Below are positions 1 through 8,795 of a stretch of 50,690 bases of DNA, one piece after another. The notes under the pieces are model-generated. The model worked only from the letters and a program-made list of their open reading frames with translations, was not told where the DNA came from and ran no database searches. The DNA is from an uncultured Elusimicrobia bacterium. Lineage in GTDB: Bacteria > Elusimicrobiota > Elusimicrobia > Elusimicrobiales > UBA9959. The stretch's first letter is position 1, and every line of letters begins with the position of its first letter. Where the stretch lies: contig CAIXBR010000030.1 of NCBI GenBank assembly GCA_903917735.1, forward strand, positions 1 through 50,690, written 5' to 3'. A program made the translations under genes and the position numbers.

Positions 1-72
1 AATTATAATATTATAGAAAAAGAGAAAACGCAGAAATCGGCCTGTTTTTGCGTACAATTCCATCAAATTATG

Positions 73-78
73 TATAAT
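73..78 (+). promoter_or_regulatory. -10 element for the POT transporter
   Basis: A consensus TATAAT lies 33 bases before the start codon of the transporter gene. No good -35 is visible at 17 bases; TTGCGT at 48-53 would need a 19-base spacer. A strong Shine-Dalgarno sequence (CGGAGG, 103-108) sits just before the ATG at 112. Confidence 0.5.
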
Positions 79-111
79 CGAAAACTGTATTAAACAGGTT
101 TACGGAGGCTT

Positions 112-1560
112 ATGAGCATACACCATAACCAGCCCAAGGGACTATTCCTTTTATTCTTCGTGGAAATGTGGGAGCGCTTCTCTTATTACGGCATGAGGGC
201 GCTCCTCGTGCTTTACATGGTGGACCACCTGGCTTTCTCCACGGAGAAATCGGGGCAGGTGTACGGCTGGTACACCGGCATGGTGTACATGACGCCGCTG
301 ATCGGCGGCTATATAGCCGACCGCTACCTCGGCCAGCGCAAGTGCATAGTGATAGGCGCGGTACTGATGGCGCTGGGCCATTTCGCCATGGCTTTCCCGG
401 CGCTGCCTTTCTTCTTCGGCGCCATGATTCTGCTGATACTGGGCAACGGTTTCTTCAAGCCCAACATCTCCACCGTGGTAGGCAAACTCTACGAAGAGAA
501 CGACCCGCGCCGCGACGGAGGATTTACGATCTTCTACATGGGCATCAACCTGGGAGCCGTGTTCTCCCCCCTCGTCTGCGGCACGCTGGGCGAGAAAGTG
601 GGCTGGCATTACGGCTTCGGCGCGGCCGGTGTGGGCATGGTGCTGGGCCTGGCCATGTACCTTTGGGGCCAGAAGGCCATGCTTGGAGATAAGGGGCTGA
701 AACCGGTAGCCCCGAGCGCGAATTACTGGGTGCCGGCGGGAATGATAGCCGTGCTGCTGGTATTCCTTATATCCAGCTCTTTCCAGTTCAGCGGCTATAA
801 CATCATGGGAATGATCCCCGGCTGGGTTTACGGGACCGCGGCTACGCTTGCCGCCATCGGCCTGGCCTACGCCTATGCCTCCTCACCGAAGTCTACGTTG
901 ACGCAGGTGGAGAAACAGCGCGTAGCCGTCATCTTCATCATGGTGTTCTTCGCCATCTTCTTCTGGTCCGCCTTCGAGCAGGCCGGCAGCTCGCTGACAC
1001 TGTTCGCCAGGAACGAGACCAACCGAGCGATAACCCTGTTCGGCCGGGCCTGGACTATGCCGGCCAGTTGGTTCCAATCGGTGAACCCGCTGTTCATCAT
1101 CCTGCTGGCGCCGTTCTTCTCCAAGATGTGGGTGAACTTGGGCGAGACCAACAGGGAACCTTCCAGCCCGATGAAATTCGTAATGGGGCTGGGCTTGCTG
1201 GCCGTCGGCTTCGTGGTGATGATAGCCGCCGCCGGGGCCTACCAGCAGCACGGCCCGGTCAGCATGCTGTGGCTGTTCGGCGCCTACTTCTTCCACACCC
1301 TGGGCGAGCTGTGCCTCTCCCCTGTGGGACTTTCGCTGATAACCAAGCTGGCCCCGGCGCAGTTCGGCTCGCTGCTGATGGGCGTGTGGCTGCTGTCCAC
1401 GTTCGCCGCCAACTTCGTAGGCGGCTTCTTCGCCGGCAATTACGACGTCATAAACCACGTGAACTTCTACATGATACCAACGGCCACCGGCATCGGCGCG
1501 GCCCTGCTGCTGCTGCTGATAACCCCGAAACTGCGCAAGTGGATGCACGGCGTGCATTGA
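112..1560 (+). CDS. POT-family proton-coupled di/tripeptide transporter
   Basis: Inner-membrane importer of di- and tripeptides driven by proton symport (POT/PTR2 branch of the major facilitator superfamily). The N-terminus carries the family signature around residues 10-35 (GLFLLFFVEMWERFSYYGMR), including the ExxERFxYY motif that couples protons and substrate. A second hallmark, FYMGINLGA, follows around residue 140, and about 12-14 hydrophobic helices run through the 482 residues, a normal length for the family. The ATG at 112 is supported by CGGAGG eight bases upstream. The gene is monocistronic and ends at a strong terminator shared with the convergent neighbour. Family assignment is secure; exact substrates are not. 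Confidence 0.93.
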   Translation: MSIHHNQPKGLFLLFFVEMWERFSYYGMRALLVLYMVDHLAFSTEKSGQVYGWYTGMVYMTPLIGGYIADRYLGQRKCIVIGAVLMALGHFAMAFPALPFFFGAMILLILGNGFFKPNISTVVGKLYEENDPRRDGGFTIFYMGINLGAVFSPLVCGTLGEKVGWHYGFGAAGVGMVLGLAMYLWGQKAMLGDKGLKPVAPSANYWVPAGMIAVLLVFLISSSFQFSGYNIMGMIPGWVYGTAATLAAIGLAYAYASSPKSTLTQVEKQRVAVIFIMVFFAIFFWSAFEQAGSSLTLFARNETNRAITLFGRAWTMPASWFQSVNPLFIILLAPFFSKMWVNLGETNREPSSPMKFVMGLGLLAVGFVVMIAAAGAYQQHGPVSMLWLFGAYFFHTLGELCLSPVGLSLITKLAPAQFGSLLMGVWLLSTFAANFVGGFFAGNYDVINHVNFYMIPTATGIGAALLLLLITPKLRKWMHGVH

Positions 1561-1584
1561 AGGCCGCGGAAGGCGGCTAACATA

Positions 1585-1629
1585 AAAAAGAAGAACACCC
1601 GGGAACCACACCGGGTGTTCTTCTTTTTT
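1585..1629. terminator. Bidirectional intrinsic terminator
   Basis: AAGAACACCCGG and CCGGGTGTTCTT form a long stem with loop GAACCACA. It is flanked by A-rich sequence on the left and T-rich on the right, so it can stop transcripts of the transporter (+) and the convergent gene at 1638 (-). Confidence 0.9.
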
Positions 1630-1637
1630 GGGGGCTT

Positions 1638-2360
1638 TTAGAAAGTTCGCACGAAACCCGCGGTAAGAGTTATGCCGTCGAATTTGGCGCCGCCGCCAGC
1701 GAACGAGCGGTAGCCCTCGGCTAGGGAATGGAAGCGCCAGTTGGAATTATCGAACTGCCATTCGTAGCCCAGGCCCAGGTTCCAGGCCGAATGCCAGCCC
1801 AGCAGCGGGGCCTTAAAGTCGGCGCTTTTTGCCGGGCCTGAAAAATAATGTTCTGAAACCCCGCCGCGCAGCAGCACGTAGCGGGTATGCGGCGTGCCCA
1901 GCGGGATAAGCGCCAGCTCCAGCCCCGCCGGAATCTGAAAATGCGACAGATGGGCCCGGGTGCCGTCCATCTTATCCTGCCCTACGTAGTTGTACTGCAC
2001 GCCGGTGTAATAGCGCACCCAGGAAAAAAGATGCCCGCCGACAAGCAGCTTAGGCCCGAGAGTAGTGGTCTCGGTCTTGGTGCGGCCTACACCGGAGTCC
2101 AGCATCATCGTGTCCGCTACCAGCGCCAGCGAGGCGTAGCGCGCCTTGGATGGGGCGCGGTTCCCGCCGCCGCTCTCCGAAGCCACATATTTGACCTGGC
2201 CGTTGGCCGGCAGGGGCTGGTTCGATTTTACAAAACCGATAAATTCCTGTTTTTCTTTTTCGCCCCAGGCCGCCTGGTTGTGCAGGTCCGGCAGGGATGC
2301 GCAGCGCGCGGAGACGGCAACGCCCAGCAGCAGCAAAACAGTTATGAAGTTTTTTTTCAT
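1638..2360 (-). CDS. Small outer-membrane beta-barrel-like protein
   Basis: Not assigned to a named family. The start at 2360 begins a clear Sec signal peptide (MKKNFITVLLLLGVAVSARC), and longer upstream starts would add a non-signal extension. The 240-residue product has alternating aromatic/polar strands (RYYTGVQYNYVG, WNLGLGYEWQF, ITLTAGFVRTF) and ends in phenylalanine, the usual C-terminal signal of outer-membrane barrels. The start lies only 22 bp from the divergent NlpC/P60 start at 2383, so the two promoters must overlap. Function is unknown; a small porin or assembly protein is possible. Confidence 0.65.
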   Translation of the reverse strand: MKKNFITVLLLLGVAVSARCASLPDLHNQAAWGEKEKQEFIGFVKSNQPLPANGQVKYVASESGGGNRAPSKARYASLALVADTMMLDSGVGRTKTETTTLGPKLLVGGHLFSWVRYYTGVQYNYVGQDKMDGTRAHLSHFQIPAGLELALIPLGTPHTRYVLLRGGVSEHYFSGPAKSADFKAPLLGWHSAWNLGLGYEWQFDNSNWRFHSLAEGYRSFAGGGAKFDGITLTAGFVRTF

Positions 2361-2370
2361 CAGATTTGTA

Positions 2371-2376
2371 TATAAT
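2371..2376 (+). promoter_or_regulatory. -10 element, leaderless start of NlpC/P60 gene
   Basis: TATAAT ends exactly 6 bases before the ATG at 2383, so transcription should begin at or within a base of the start codon. No Shine-Dalgarno sequence fits. The -35 region is poor (AGTTTT at 17 bases). Confidence 0.55.
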
Positions 2377-2382
2377 ACAAAA

Positions 2383-2850
2383 ATGACCGCTAAAAGTATC
2401 CTTGCCGCCGCGCTGCTTGCCGCGGCCCTTCTTGCCCCGGGCCGGGCCTTCGCCGTTTCCATAGCGGACGCGCGCGCTTCGGTGGTCAGGGAGACCATGA
2501 CGTTCCTTAACACGCCCTACCTGTGGGGCGGCATGCACCCTGTTACCGGCATGGACTGCTCCGCCTTCACCAAGCTGGTCTACGCCAAGGCCGGGCTGAA
2601 CCTGCCGCGCGTGGCCAGGGACCAGTTCGCGCAGACCCTCCATCTTTCCCCCTCTTCGGTACTGCCCGGGGACCTGATCTTCTTCGCTATGAAAAAGCCC
2701 GGCACGGCCCACGTGGACCATGTCGGGATCTACGTCGGGAAAGGCTTTTTCGTGCACGCCTCCTTCACCAACGGCGTGCACATAGACTCCGTTTACAACC
2801 CCTACTATTTCGCCCGCATGGTCAGCCTGCGCAAATACAGCGGGTTCTGA
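2383..2850 (+). CDS. Secreted NlpC/P60-family cell-wall hydrolase
   Basis: Predicted periplasmic peptidoglycan peptidase of the NlpC/P60 cysteine peptidase family, which cuts gamma-D-Glu-diamino acid or related stem-peptide bonds. Residues 1-24 are a signal peptide (MTAKSILAAALLAAALLAPG start). The catalytic core follows: Cys59 in GMDCSAF, His113 in HVGIYVG, and a third polar residue His125 in VHASF. Length (155 aa) is a minimal single-domain enzyme without an SH3 or binding domain. The ATG at 2383 is chosen because it starts the signal peptide; the reading frame is open further upstream but encodes nothing signal-like. It appears to be translated from a leaderless transcript. Confidence 0.88.
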   Translation: MTAKSILAAALLAAALLAPGRAFAVSIADARASVVRETMTFLNTPYLWGGMHPVTGMDCSAFTKLVYAKAGLNLPRVARDQFAQTLHLSPSSVLPGDLIFFAMKKPGTAHVDHVGIYVGKGFFVHASFTNGVHIDSVYNPYYFARMVSLRKYSGF

Positions 2851-2897
2851 TTTTTACCTTTGACACAATCTAGCTGGACAGTATACAGGGAGGAACG

Positions 2898-3503
2898 ATG
2901 AGCGACACCAATAACGCATCCGCTGTTTTTGCCGACCCCACGCCGCTGGGTCTGATAGGCCTGGCCATCGGCTGCGCGGCCCTGGCGCCCATAGCGCTGG
3001 GCCTCACCATAACGCCGGCCGCCCTGAAGACAGCCGCTATAATATGCCTGCTTTTCGGCGGCGGCTGCCAATTCCTGGCGGGCACCATGAGCCTCGCCAA
3101 CCGCAACCTCTTCGGCGGCACTCTGTTCACGGCTTTCGCCTTCAACTGGGTGCTGAACTGGTGGATGCTCAGTTCCGTAGCCGGCGGCGTGATCCCCGAC
3201 CACACGGTAATGCTTTCGGTGGATATTTGCTCCCTTATTATCTTCGTTGCCATGACCTACGGCTTCGGCTTCTTCAGCGGCCTGCTTTTCTTTTTCCTGC
3301 TGATCATAGACCTCATGTACGTCTTCAAGGTGGCAGCCGCCGTCACCGGCACCATGGCCCTGGCCATGCCGATAGCCGCGCTGACCATCCTGCTGGGCCT
3401 GACGGCCCTGTGGATAGCTTTCGCGCTGCTGCTCAACCCTCTAGCCGGGCGCCTGTTCTGGTTCCCCGGCCCGGTTTTCAGCGCGGCGCCCCAGGCAAAA
3501 TGA
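2898..3503 (+). CDS. satP: GPR1/FUN34/YaaH (SatP-type) acetate/succinate transporter
   Basis: Six-helix inner-membrane protein of the acetate uptake family (AceTr). The N-terminal NPxPLGL family motif is present as DPTPLGLIGLA (around residues 14-24), and the helices contain the typical GGxxQFLAG and NLFGGTLFTAFAFNW stretches. Length 201 aa matches SatP. A good Shine-Dalgarno (GGGAGG) precedes the ATG. The stop codon overlaps the next start (ATGA at 3500-3503), so both are translationally coupled. The transporter would move acetate or a related small acid; the window's ATP citrate lyase makes acetyl-CoA, but a link is only inferred. Confidence 0.82.
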   Translation: MSDTNNASAVFADPTPLGLIGLAIGCAALAPIALGLTITPAALKTAAIICLLFGGGCQFLAGTMSLANRNLFGGTLFTAFAFNWVLNWWMLSSVAGGVIPDHTVMLSVDICSLIIFVAMTYGFGFFSGLLFFFLLIIDLMYVFKVAAAVTGTMALAMPIAALTILLGLTALWIAFALLLNPLAGRLFWFPGPVFSAAPQAK

Positions 3504-4336
3504 AAGCGCGGGCCGAGAACGACAAAACAAACGCTTTCCTTAAAGACCTTTCCTGCAGGCTGGATATGACCCAGGCCTGCGTCTCCATAGTGGACCTGCG
3601 CGACACGGCCAACCCGCAGCGCGGCGGCTGGCGCGACACGGAAATAAAACCCACGGCCAGCGTGATAAAGCTGAACCTGCTGGCCGGCGCGTACAACGCG
3701 AAGGCCGCCGGGGTGCCGTTCGACTCCGGCATCAAAATAACGAAGAACAACTGGACTGGCACCTGGGACCCGGTGTACGACGGCCTCCACGACCCGAACC
3801 CGCCCATAAAGTTGGGCGACACCTGGACCTTCGGGAAGCTGGTGGAGGTGATGATAAGGCGCAGCGACAACGTGGCCACCAATACCCTGATAGATTTCCT
3901 CGGCAGGAAAAAAGTGACGGACTTCGTGCGGGGCGCGGGGCTGGCCTCCACGTACGTGCGCCACAAGCTTTCCAGCGGCACCGACGTGGACGATCCCGAC
4001 GCCACCGGCTACAACCAGATGCCGGCGCGCGACGCGGCCACGCTGCTTATGCTGATAGCCCAGAAGAAGCTGGTGTCGGCGGAAGCCTCCGAAGCCATGT
4101 ACGCCATGCTGGCCGGCCAGCTGGACAGGGAACTGATAGCCGAGACCCTGCCGCCCGACGCCGTTTACGCCGGCAAGACCGGCGAGCTTTCCGCTGCCAG
4201 GAACGACGCCGCCATAGTAAAGGCCCCCGGCCGGGAATACGTGCTGGTGATCTACACCCAGCTCCCCGGCCCCCAGAGCAGGCCGCTGATACAGGCCATA
4301 GCAAGGGCGGTGGATGAATTCATAAAGAACAACTGA
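3500..4336 (+). CDS. Class A beta-lactamase-like serine hydrolase without signal peptide
   Basis: Serine hydrolase of the penicillin-recognising fold. Motifs in order: SVIK (Ser54, Lys57), SDN (122-124) and KTG (225-227). The omega-loop Glu of true class A beta-lactamases (ExxLN) is not visible in the 150-180 stretch, and there is no signal peptide: the protein starts MKARAENDKTNAF. It is therefore unlikely to be a resistance enzyme and may be a cytoplasmic amidase/esterase-like member of the beta-lactamase2 family. The start overlaps the satP stop by 4 bp. The frame is open far upstream through satP, but the ATG at 3500 is the only start fitting the coupling. Confidence 0.8.
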   Translation: MKARAENDKTNAFLKDLSCRLDMTQACVSIVDLRDTANPQRGGWRDTEIKPTASVIKLNLLAGAYNAKAAGVPFDSGIKITKNNWTGTWDPVYDGLHDPNPPIKLGDTWTFGKLVEVMIRRSDNVATNTLIDFLGRKKVTDFVRGAGLASTYVRHKLSSGTDVDDPDATGYNQMPARDAATLLMLIAQKKLVSAEASEAMYAMLAGQLDRELIAETLPPDAVYAGKTGELSAARNDAAIVKAPGREYVLVIYTQLPGPQSRPLIQAIARAVDEFIKNN

Positions 4337-4421
4337 CACAAAGGCCTATCCGGGACGGGTCTAAATACCGCCACACCCTTCCCCTTTGGACCCTCCTAAT
4401 AAACCTCCGGTTCAGCCATAA

Positions 4422-4427
4422 TATAAT
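4422..4427 (+). promoter_or_regulatory. -10 element for secreted 173-aa protein
   Basis: TATAAT 20 bases before the ATG at 4447; a Shine-Dalgarno GGAGG sits at 4438-4442, giving a conventional short leader. Confidence 0.5.
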
Positions 4428-4446
4428 TAAGGCAGCCGGAGGTTTA

Positions 4447-4968
4447 ATGTTAAAGAAGATACTTTTCGTTCTGTTCGCAGCTGTTTCCTTCGCCCCGCAG
4501 GCGCGCGCCCTCGATTTCGACGGCAGCTCCGGCGGATCGGACCTGAAGAACTCGCTCCCTTCCATAGAGCTCCCCGCCGCCCGCCCCATTCCCGTGGCCG
4601 AGGTTAAAGCCTCCGGCTGCAGGCCCTTTCTAATGTCCCTTTCCGTGGGTGGCATTAGCGAGAATGTAACGATGGAACGAGCCTGCACCGACGAGAACCA
4701 AGCGGTCTGGGTCCTCCTGGTAGATACTAGGGGCAACCGGGAAATAGCCGCCCGGGTGGTTTCAGATAAATATCCCGAACAGCGCGCGCTGATAGAGAAG
4801 CGCATAAAGGCCATGCTGCTGGAAGGCATGTCGGAGGCCGACGCGGACGTGGTGATCAACAAAGTAGGCCCGCTGCTTAAGCAAGCCTCCGGCGCCGCTG
4901 CGAAAGAGAAGAACGCCTTGATCGCCTCTGCGACGGAGATCCTCAAGAACCATCTGGCCAGGCCTTAA
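4447..4968 (+). CDS. Secreted protein of unknown function
   Basis: Not recognised. The 173-residue product begins with a clear signal peptide (MLKKILFVLFAAVSFAPQARA) and the mature part starts LDFDGSSGG. It has two cysteines (around residues 58 and 79) that could form a disulphide, then a mostly helical, charged C-terminal half rich in Ala, Glu and Lys. The mature N-terminal DFDG motif recurs in the cysteine-rich secreted protein at 28245. The gene has its own promoter and terminator, so it is monocistronic and probably periplasmic. Confidence 0.7.
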   Translation: MLKKILFVLFAAVSFAPQARALDFDGSSGGSDLKNSLPSIELPAARPIPVAEVKASGCRPFLMSLSVGGISENVTMERACTDENQAVWVLLVDTRGNREIAARVVSDKYPEQRALIEKRIKAMLLEGMSEADADVVINKVGPLLKQASGAAAKEKNALIASATEILKNHLARP

Positions 4969-4983
4969 ACGCAGACCTACCCC

Positions 4984-5012
4984 GAAAAGCCGCGCTCCGC
5001 GCGGCTTTTTTA
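4984..5012 (+). terminator. Intrinsic terminator
   Basis: AAAAGCCGCG and CGCGGCTTTTTT form a GC stem followed by a T run, just after the gene ending at 4968. Confidence 0.88.
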
Positions 5013-5065
5013 TTCCCCGGCAAGCGGACCACCCCGGCAAATTCATATAATATAGCTATACTTCC

Positions 5066-6655
5066 ATGCTCAATGAAATCGAACGCAGGCGCACTTTCGC
5101 GATAATCTCGCATCCCGACGCCGGCAAAACCACCCTTACCGAAAAACTACTGCTTTACGGCGGGGCGCTGCATTTGGCCGGCACCGTGACGGCCCGCAAG
5201 AACCAGCGCGCCACCGCCTCCGACTGGATGGAGCTGGAGAAGAAGCGCGGCATTTCCATAAGTTCCACCGTGCTGCAGTTCGATTACAAGAATTTCAAGG
5301 TGAACCTGCTGGACACCCCGGGCCACCGCGACTTTTCCGAGGACACCTACCGCGTACTCACGGCCGTAGACGCGGCCATCATGGTTATTGACGCCGGCAA
5401 GGGCATAGAGAAGCAGACGCTTAAGCTCTTTGAGGTCTGCCGCCAGCGCAAGATCCCCATTTTCACCTTCATGAACAAGCTGGACCGCCCGTCCCGGGAC
5501 CCGCTGGAGCTGATAGACGAGCTGGAAAGCGTGCTGGGCCTGAAGCCATTCCCGGTTAACTGGCCCATGGGCAACGGCACGGATTTCCGCGGCGTTTACG
5601 ACCGCCTCACCAGCCAGGCGCACCTTTTCGAGCGCACCCCCGGCGGCGCCTACAAAGCCCCGGCCGCCGTGCGCGACATGAACGACCCGCTGATAGAGTC
5701 CGCGATGGACAAGATAAGCTACGGCCGGTTCGTGGAAGAAGTGGGCATGCTGGACCTGGCGGGCACCGAGTTCGCCCCGGCCGCCGTGCTGGCCGGCGAG
5801 ACCACCCCGGTGTTCTTCGGCAGCGCCTCCAATAATTTCGGCATACAGCTGCTGCTGGACGGCTTTCTGGAGCATTCCGCCCCGCCCGGCCCGCGCAACG
5901 CCTCCAAAGGCCCCATAGACCCGGAATTGCCGGCCTTCTCGGGCTTCATTTTCAAGATACAGGGCAATATGAACCCGCGCCACCGCGACAAGGTGGCTTT
6001 CCTGCGGGTCTGCTCCGGCAAGTTCACGCGCGACATGACCGTGACACAGACCTCAACTGGACACACCGTGCGGCTGTCCAACTCCAATAAACTTTTCGGC
6101 CAGGAGCGCGAGACCATGGACGTTGCCTGGCCCGGCGACATAGTGGGGCTGGTGGGCCACCAGGATTTCCAGATAGGCGACACCCTCACCGAGGACCCCG
6201 GCATTGTTTTTCGCGAGATCCCGCGCTTCCCGCCGGAGTGTTTCACTTTTCTCTACAACCCGATACCGTCCAAGTTCAAGCCCTTCCGCAAAGGCCTGGA
6301 ACAGCTGATACTGGAAGGCGTGGTGCAGCAGTTCGCCGTAAAGGACGCCCCCACCTCCAGCCCGCTCTTGGCCGCGGTAGGGCCGCTGCAATTCGAAGTG
6401 ACGCAGTACAGGCTGGAAGCCGAATACGGAGTGGAATCCAAGCTGGAGGCCGCGCCGTGGCAGCACGTGCGCTGGCTGGACGCGGAAGGCGTGAAGGAAC
6501 TGTCGGCGGAAGGCGCGCACCTGGCCGACAACGTGCGCCTTGGCGAAGACTCCCAGGGCAAGCCCGTGATCTTCTTCCCCACCGACTGGGCGCTGAAATA
6601 CTTCAGCGACACGAAGCCGAAGATAAAACTGCACAAGCTGGCGCCCGCCGCGTAA
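5066..6655 (+). CDS. prfC: Peptide chain release factor 3
   Basis: GTPase that removes RF1/RF2 from the ribosome after termination. The N-terminal G domain has P-loop SHPDAGKTT (15-23), the RGISISSTV switch region, DTPGH (83-87) and NKLD (137-140). The RF3-specific TARKNQRATASDWMELE segment follows the P-loop and separates it from EF-G. A C-terminal domain of about 200 residues (PSKFKPFRKGLEQLILEGVVQQF) is typical of RF3. Length 529 aa is normal. Two AT-rich -10-like boxes (5046-5051, 5057-5062) precede the start. The stop is 17 bp from the convergent phospholipase D-like gene. Confidence 0.97.
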   Translation: MLNEIERRRTFAIISHPDAGKTTLTEKLLLYGGALHLAGTVTARKNQRATASDWMELEKKRGISISSTVLQFDYKNFKVNLLDTPGHRDFSEDTYRVLTAVDAAIMVIDAGKGIEKQTLKLFEVCRQRKIPIFTFMNKLDRPSRDPLELIDELESVLGLKPFPVNWPMGNGTDFRGVYDRLTSQAHLFERTPGGAYKAPAAVRDMNDPLIESAMDKISYGRFVEEVGMLDLAGTEFAPAAVLAGETTPVFFGSASNNFGIQLLLDGFLEHSAPPGPRNASKGPIDPELPAFSGFIFKIQGNMNPRHRDKVAFLRVCSGKFTRDMTVTQTSTGHTVRLSNSNKLFGQERETMDVAWPGDIVGLVGHQDFQIGDTLTEDPGIVFREIPRFPPECFTFLYNPIPSKFKPFRKGLEQLILEGVVQQFAVKDAPTSSPLLAAVGPLQFEVTQYRLEAEYGVESKLEAAPWQHVRWLDAEGVKELSAEGAHLADNVRLGEDSQGKPVIFFPTDWALKYFSDTKPKIKLHKLAPAA

Positions 6656-6672
6656 CCAACTGCGGTTCGGAG

Positions 6673-7875
6673 CTAGATCCGTTTCACCGACCGGTATTCT
6701 TTCAGCGGGTCAACCGGCTGCACGTAGGGGCCGGTCCAGGTACGAGCGAAGATGTCTTCCAGTACGGCGGCCGCGGGGCCCCCGTTTATAAAGACCGCCG
6801 CGCCGCGCGTGGTAAGGAAGTAGCCCGGGCCCCAGTTATTGGTGGTGACGTAGCAGGTTTCCCCGTCGATCACAATATACTTGAGGTGTTCCACCCGTGA
6901 GAACGGGATGAAACCCGCGCTGTGCTGCGGCAGAGAGGATATCTTTACGCTTATGTTCTCGGTCCTGGCCAGCGCCTTTATGTCCCGGTCGGCATGGCCG
7001 CCCATGCCCCAGTCGGCAAAGACCAGCTCCACCTTGGCGCCGCGCGCGGCGGCCTTCCTGAAGGCGGAATCCAGTTCGGCCCAGCGCTTGGAGGCGTGTT
7101 CCTCAAGCGAGTAGGTCATCACCTGGCCCCTCACCGTCTTTTTCGCCATATTCAGCCGGTTGATCAGTTCGGTTATTTCAGAATCCGCCTCTTTGGGCAG
7201 CAAACCAGCCGGGCTGAAGGCCAGGCTGTAGGAAACCTCCGCGCCGTTGAGTGTTGCCTTTTCGGGCTTGGCCGAAGTTATCTCCGCCTTCCCCGCCTTG
7301 GAGAACATTTTCTTGGTCTCGGCGCCGCCGGCCAGGGCCCAGTCGCCCTCGAAAATCCTGTGAAGGTCCGCGGCGGCCTTTTCGCTCTTTATCCGCAGTC
7401 CCAGTTCGTGGATGTGCTTGAGGGAGCGCCAGTCGAAGTTCTGGCTGCCGACGTAGACTTCGGCCCCGTCCACCACAAAGAACTTGGCATGCTGTATGCC
7501 GCCGCCGGCCTTTTTGAATTCCAGCACACGGGCGGCCACGCCGGCCTCTTTAAGGGCCGGCAGGGAGGCCTCGCTTTCCTTCGCCATCGCTTTCTCTACG
7601 ATAAAGCGCACATGCACGCCTCTTTTGGCCGCGTCCTTCACGGCCCCGAGCACCGGCTCAAGCACCTCGCCGCTTTGGTCGGCTATGTAGAACTGTTCTA
7701 TATCCAGGGTCTTCTTCGCCGAGCCTATCATCTCAAGCCAGACGGCCTGCGGCCGCGCGGTCATGGTGGAGCCGTACACGGTCTCGTCCGGCACGCTTTC
7801 CACGAACTGCAGCTCCGCGGCTTTAAGCGGCAGCGCCGCCAAAGCCAGAATGGCCGCTAAAAATACTTTTTTCAT
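6673..7875 (-). CDS. Secreted phospholipase D-superfamily protein with two HKD motifs
   Basis: Predicted exported phosphodiesterase or phosphatidyltransferase. Residues 1-20 are a signal peptide (MKKVFLAAILALAALPLKAA). Two HxK(x4)D motifs are intact: His129/Lys131/Asp136 (HAKFFVVDG) and His330/Lys332/Asp337 (HLKYIVIDG), each followed by the usual Ser/Thr-x-Asn region (GSQNFD, TTNNW). Spacing and layout resemble PLD3/PLD4-like secreted members rather than cardiolipin synthase, which would have N-terminal membrane helices. The start at 7875 follows GGGGAGGAAAC; an in-frame start 18 bases upstream would spoil the signal peptide. It lies 14 bp behind the DMT permease and is probably cotranscribed. 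Confidence 0.85.
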   Translation of the reverse strand: MKKVFLAAILALAALPLKAAELQFVESVPDETVYGSTMTARPQAVWLEMIGSAKKTLDIEQFYIADQSGEVLEPVLGAVKDAAKRGVHVRFIVEKAMAKESEASLPALKEAGVAARVLEFKKAGGGIQHAKFFVVDGAEVYVGSQNFDWRSLKHIHELGLRIKSEKAAADLHRIFEGDWALAGGAETKKMFSKAGKAEITSAKPEKATLNGAEVSYSLAFSPAGLLPKEADSEITELINRLNMAKKTVRGQVMTYSLEEHASKRWAELDSAFRKAAARGAKVELVFADWGMGGHADRDIKALARTENISVKISSLPQHSAGFIPFSRVEHLKYIVIDGETCYVTTNNWGPGYFLTTRGAAVFINGGPAAAVLEDIFARTWTGPYVQPVDPLKEYRSVKRI

Positions 7876-7889
7876 GTTTCCTCCCCTGT

Positions 7890-8789
7890 TCACACCGGCA
7901 GCACTTCTTTCCTGACCGCCCTTCTGAAATTGAATTTAGAGAGCTCCCCTATTATCATGCCGGAGACTATCAGCAGGCCGCCGGCGGCCTTTGCCCACAC
8001 GAATTCCTCCCCTCCCCAGGTCCAGGCGAAGAGCGCGGCGAACACCGGCTCCAGCGTGAAGATTATCCCTACCTTGAAAGGCTCAGAGTGCTTCTGGGCC
8101 AGCATCTGTATAAAAAAAGCGGTAAGCGTGGGGAACACGGCCAGGAAAAGTATCACGCCCCAGCCGTTGATGCCGGCCACGGCCAGGGAGGAGCCGCGAA
8201 GCAGCGCTATGACGAAAGAGATGGCCGAGACCATCCAGAACTGGTGGAAAGCCAGCAGCACGGTATCGGCCTCGGCTTTTACGTATTTGTCCGTCACTAT
8301 CAGGTGAACCGCGTAGGCGGCCGCCGCCACCAGCGTAAGCGCGTCGCCCAGGTTGAAGCCGTTGACGCCGCCGGTGAGCAGCCACATGCCGGCTATCGCC
8401 AGTACCGCGGACATTCCCTGCAGCCGGGTGGGCTTCTGCCGCCTGAACAGGAACATGAAGACCGGGATAAAGATTATGAAAAGGCCGGTTATGAAGCCGG
8501 AATTGGAGGCTGAGGTGTACAGCAGGCCGGTGGTCTGCGTAAGGTACAGCGTAGACAGGAAAAGCGAAAGAAAAAACCCCTCCCGCATATGGGCGGTCTT
8601 GATCTTCCGCTTCAGCACCCAAGGCAGCAGCAGCGCGGCCGAGACCAGAAAGCGTATACCGACCATCACCACCGGGTCCACCGCGTCCAGCGCGCCCTTG
8701 GTAACTATGAAGGTGGAGCCCCAGATGGCGGCACAGTAGAAAAGGCCCGCATCGGACCAGAGTTTAGCGCGGGGAGACCGCTTATCCAT
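7890..8789 (-). CDS. EamA/DMT-family permease
   Basis: Ten-helix inner-membrane transporter of the drug/metabolite superfamily with two EamA repeats, probably exporting an amino acid or metabolite. The first repeat opens with GLFYCAAIWGSTFIVTKGAL (typical WGxxF) and the second begins around residue 145 with LGDALTLVAAAAYAVHLIV. The conserved P-x-x-A/L-x-L end of helix 9 is present (FTLEPVFAALFAW). I prefer the ATG at 8789 over 8804 because TATAAT ends 6 bases before it and the upstream ATG would lie upstream of that -10 box. Substrate unknown. Confidence 0.85.
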   Translation of the reverse strand: MDKRSPRAKLWSDAGLFYCAAIWGSTFIVTKGALDAVDPVVMVGIRFLVSAALLLPWVLKRKIKTAHMREGFFLSLFLSTLYLTQTTGLLYTSASNSGFITGLFIIFIPVFMFLFRRQKPTRLQGMSAVLAIAGMWLLTGGVNGFNLGDALTLVAAAAYAVHLIVTDKYVKAEADTVLLAFHQFWMVSAISFVIALLRGSSLAVAGINGWGVILFLAVFPTLTAFFIQMLAQKHSEPFKVGIIFTLEPVFAALFAWTWGGEEFVWAKAAGGLLIVSGMIIGELSKFNFRRAVRKEVLPV

Positions 8790-8795
8790 ATAGAA

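Noticed and set aside
3500..4336. Antibiotic-resistance beta-lactamase
   Set aside because: It lacks the omega-loop Glu and a signal peptide, so it should not hydrolyse beta-lactams in the periplasm.
5046..5068. Leaderless start for prfC
   Set aside because: The -10-like boxes end 14 and 3 bases before the ATG, so neither has the 6-base spacing seen at the leaderless candidates.
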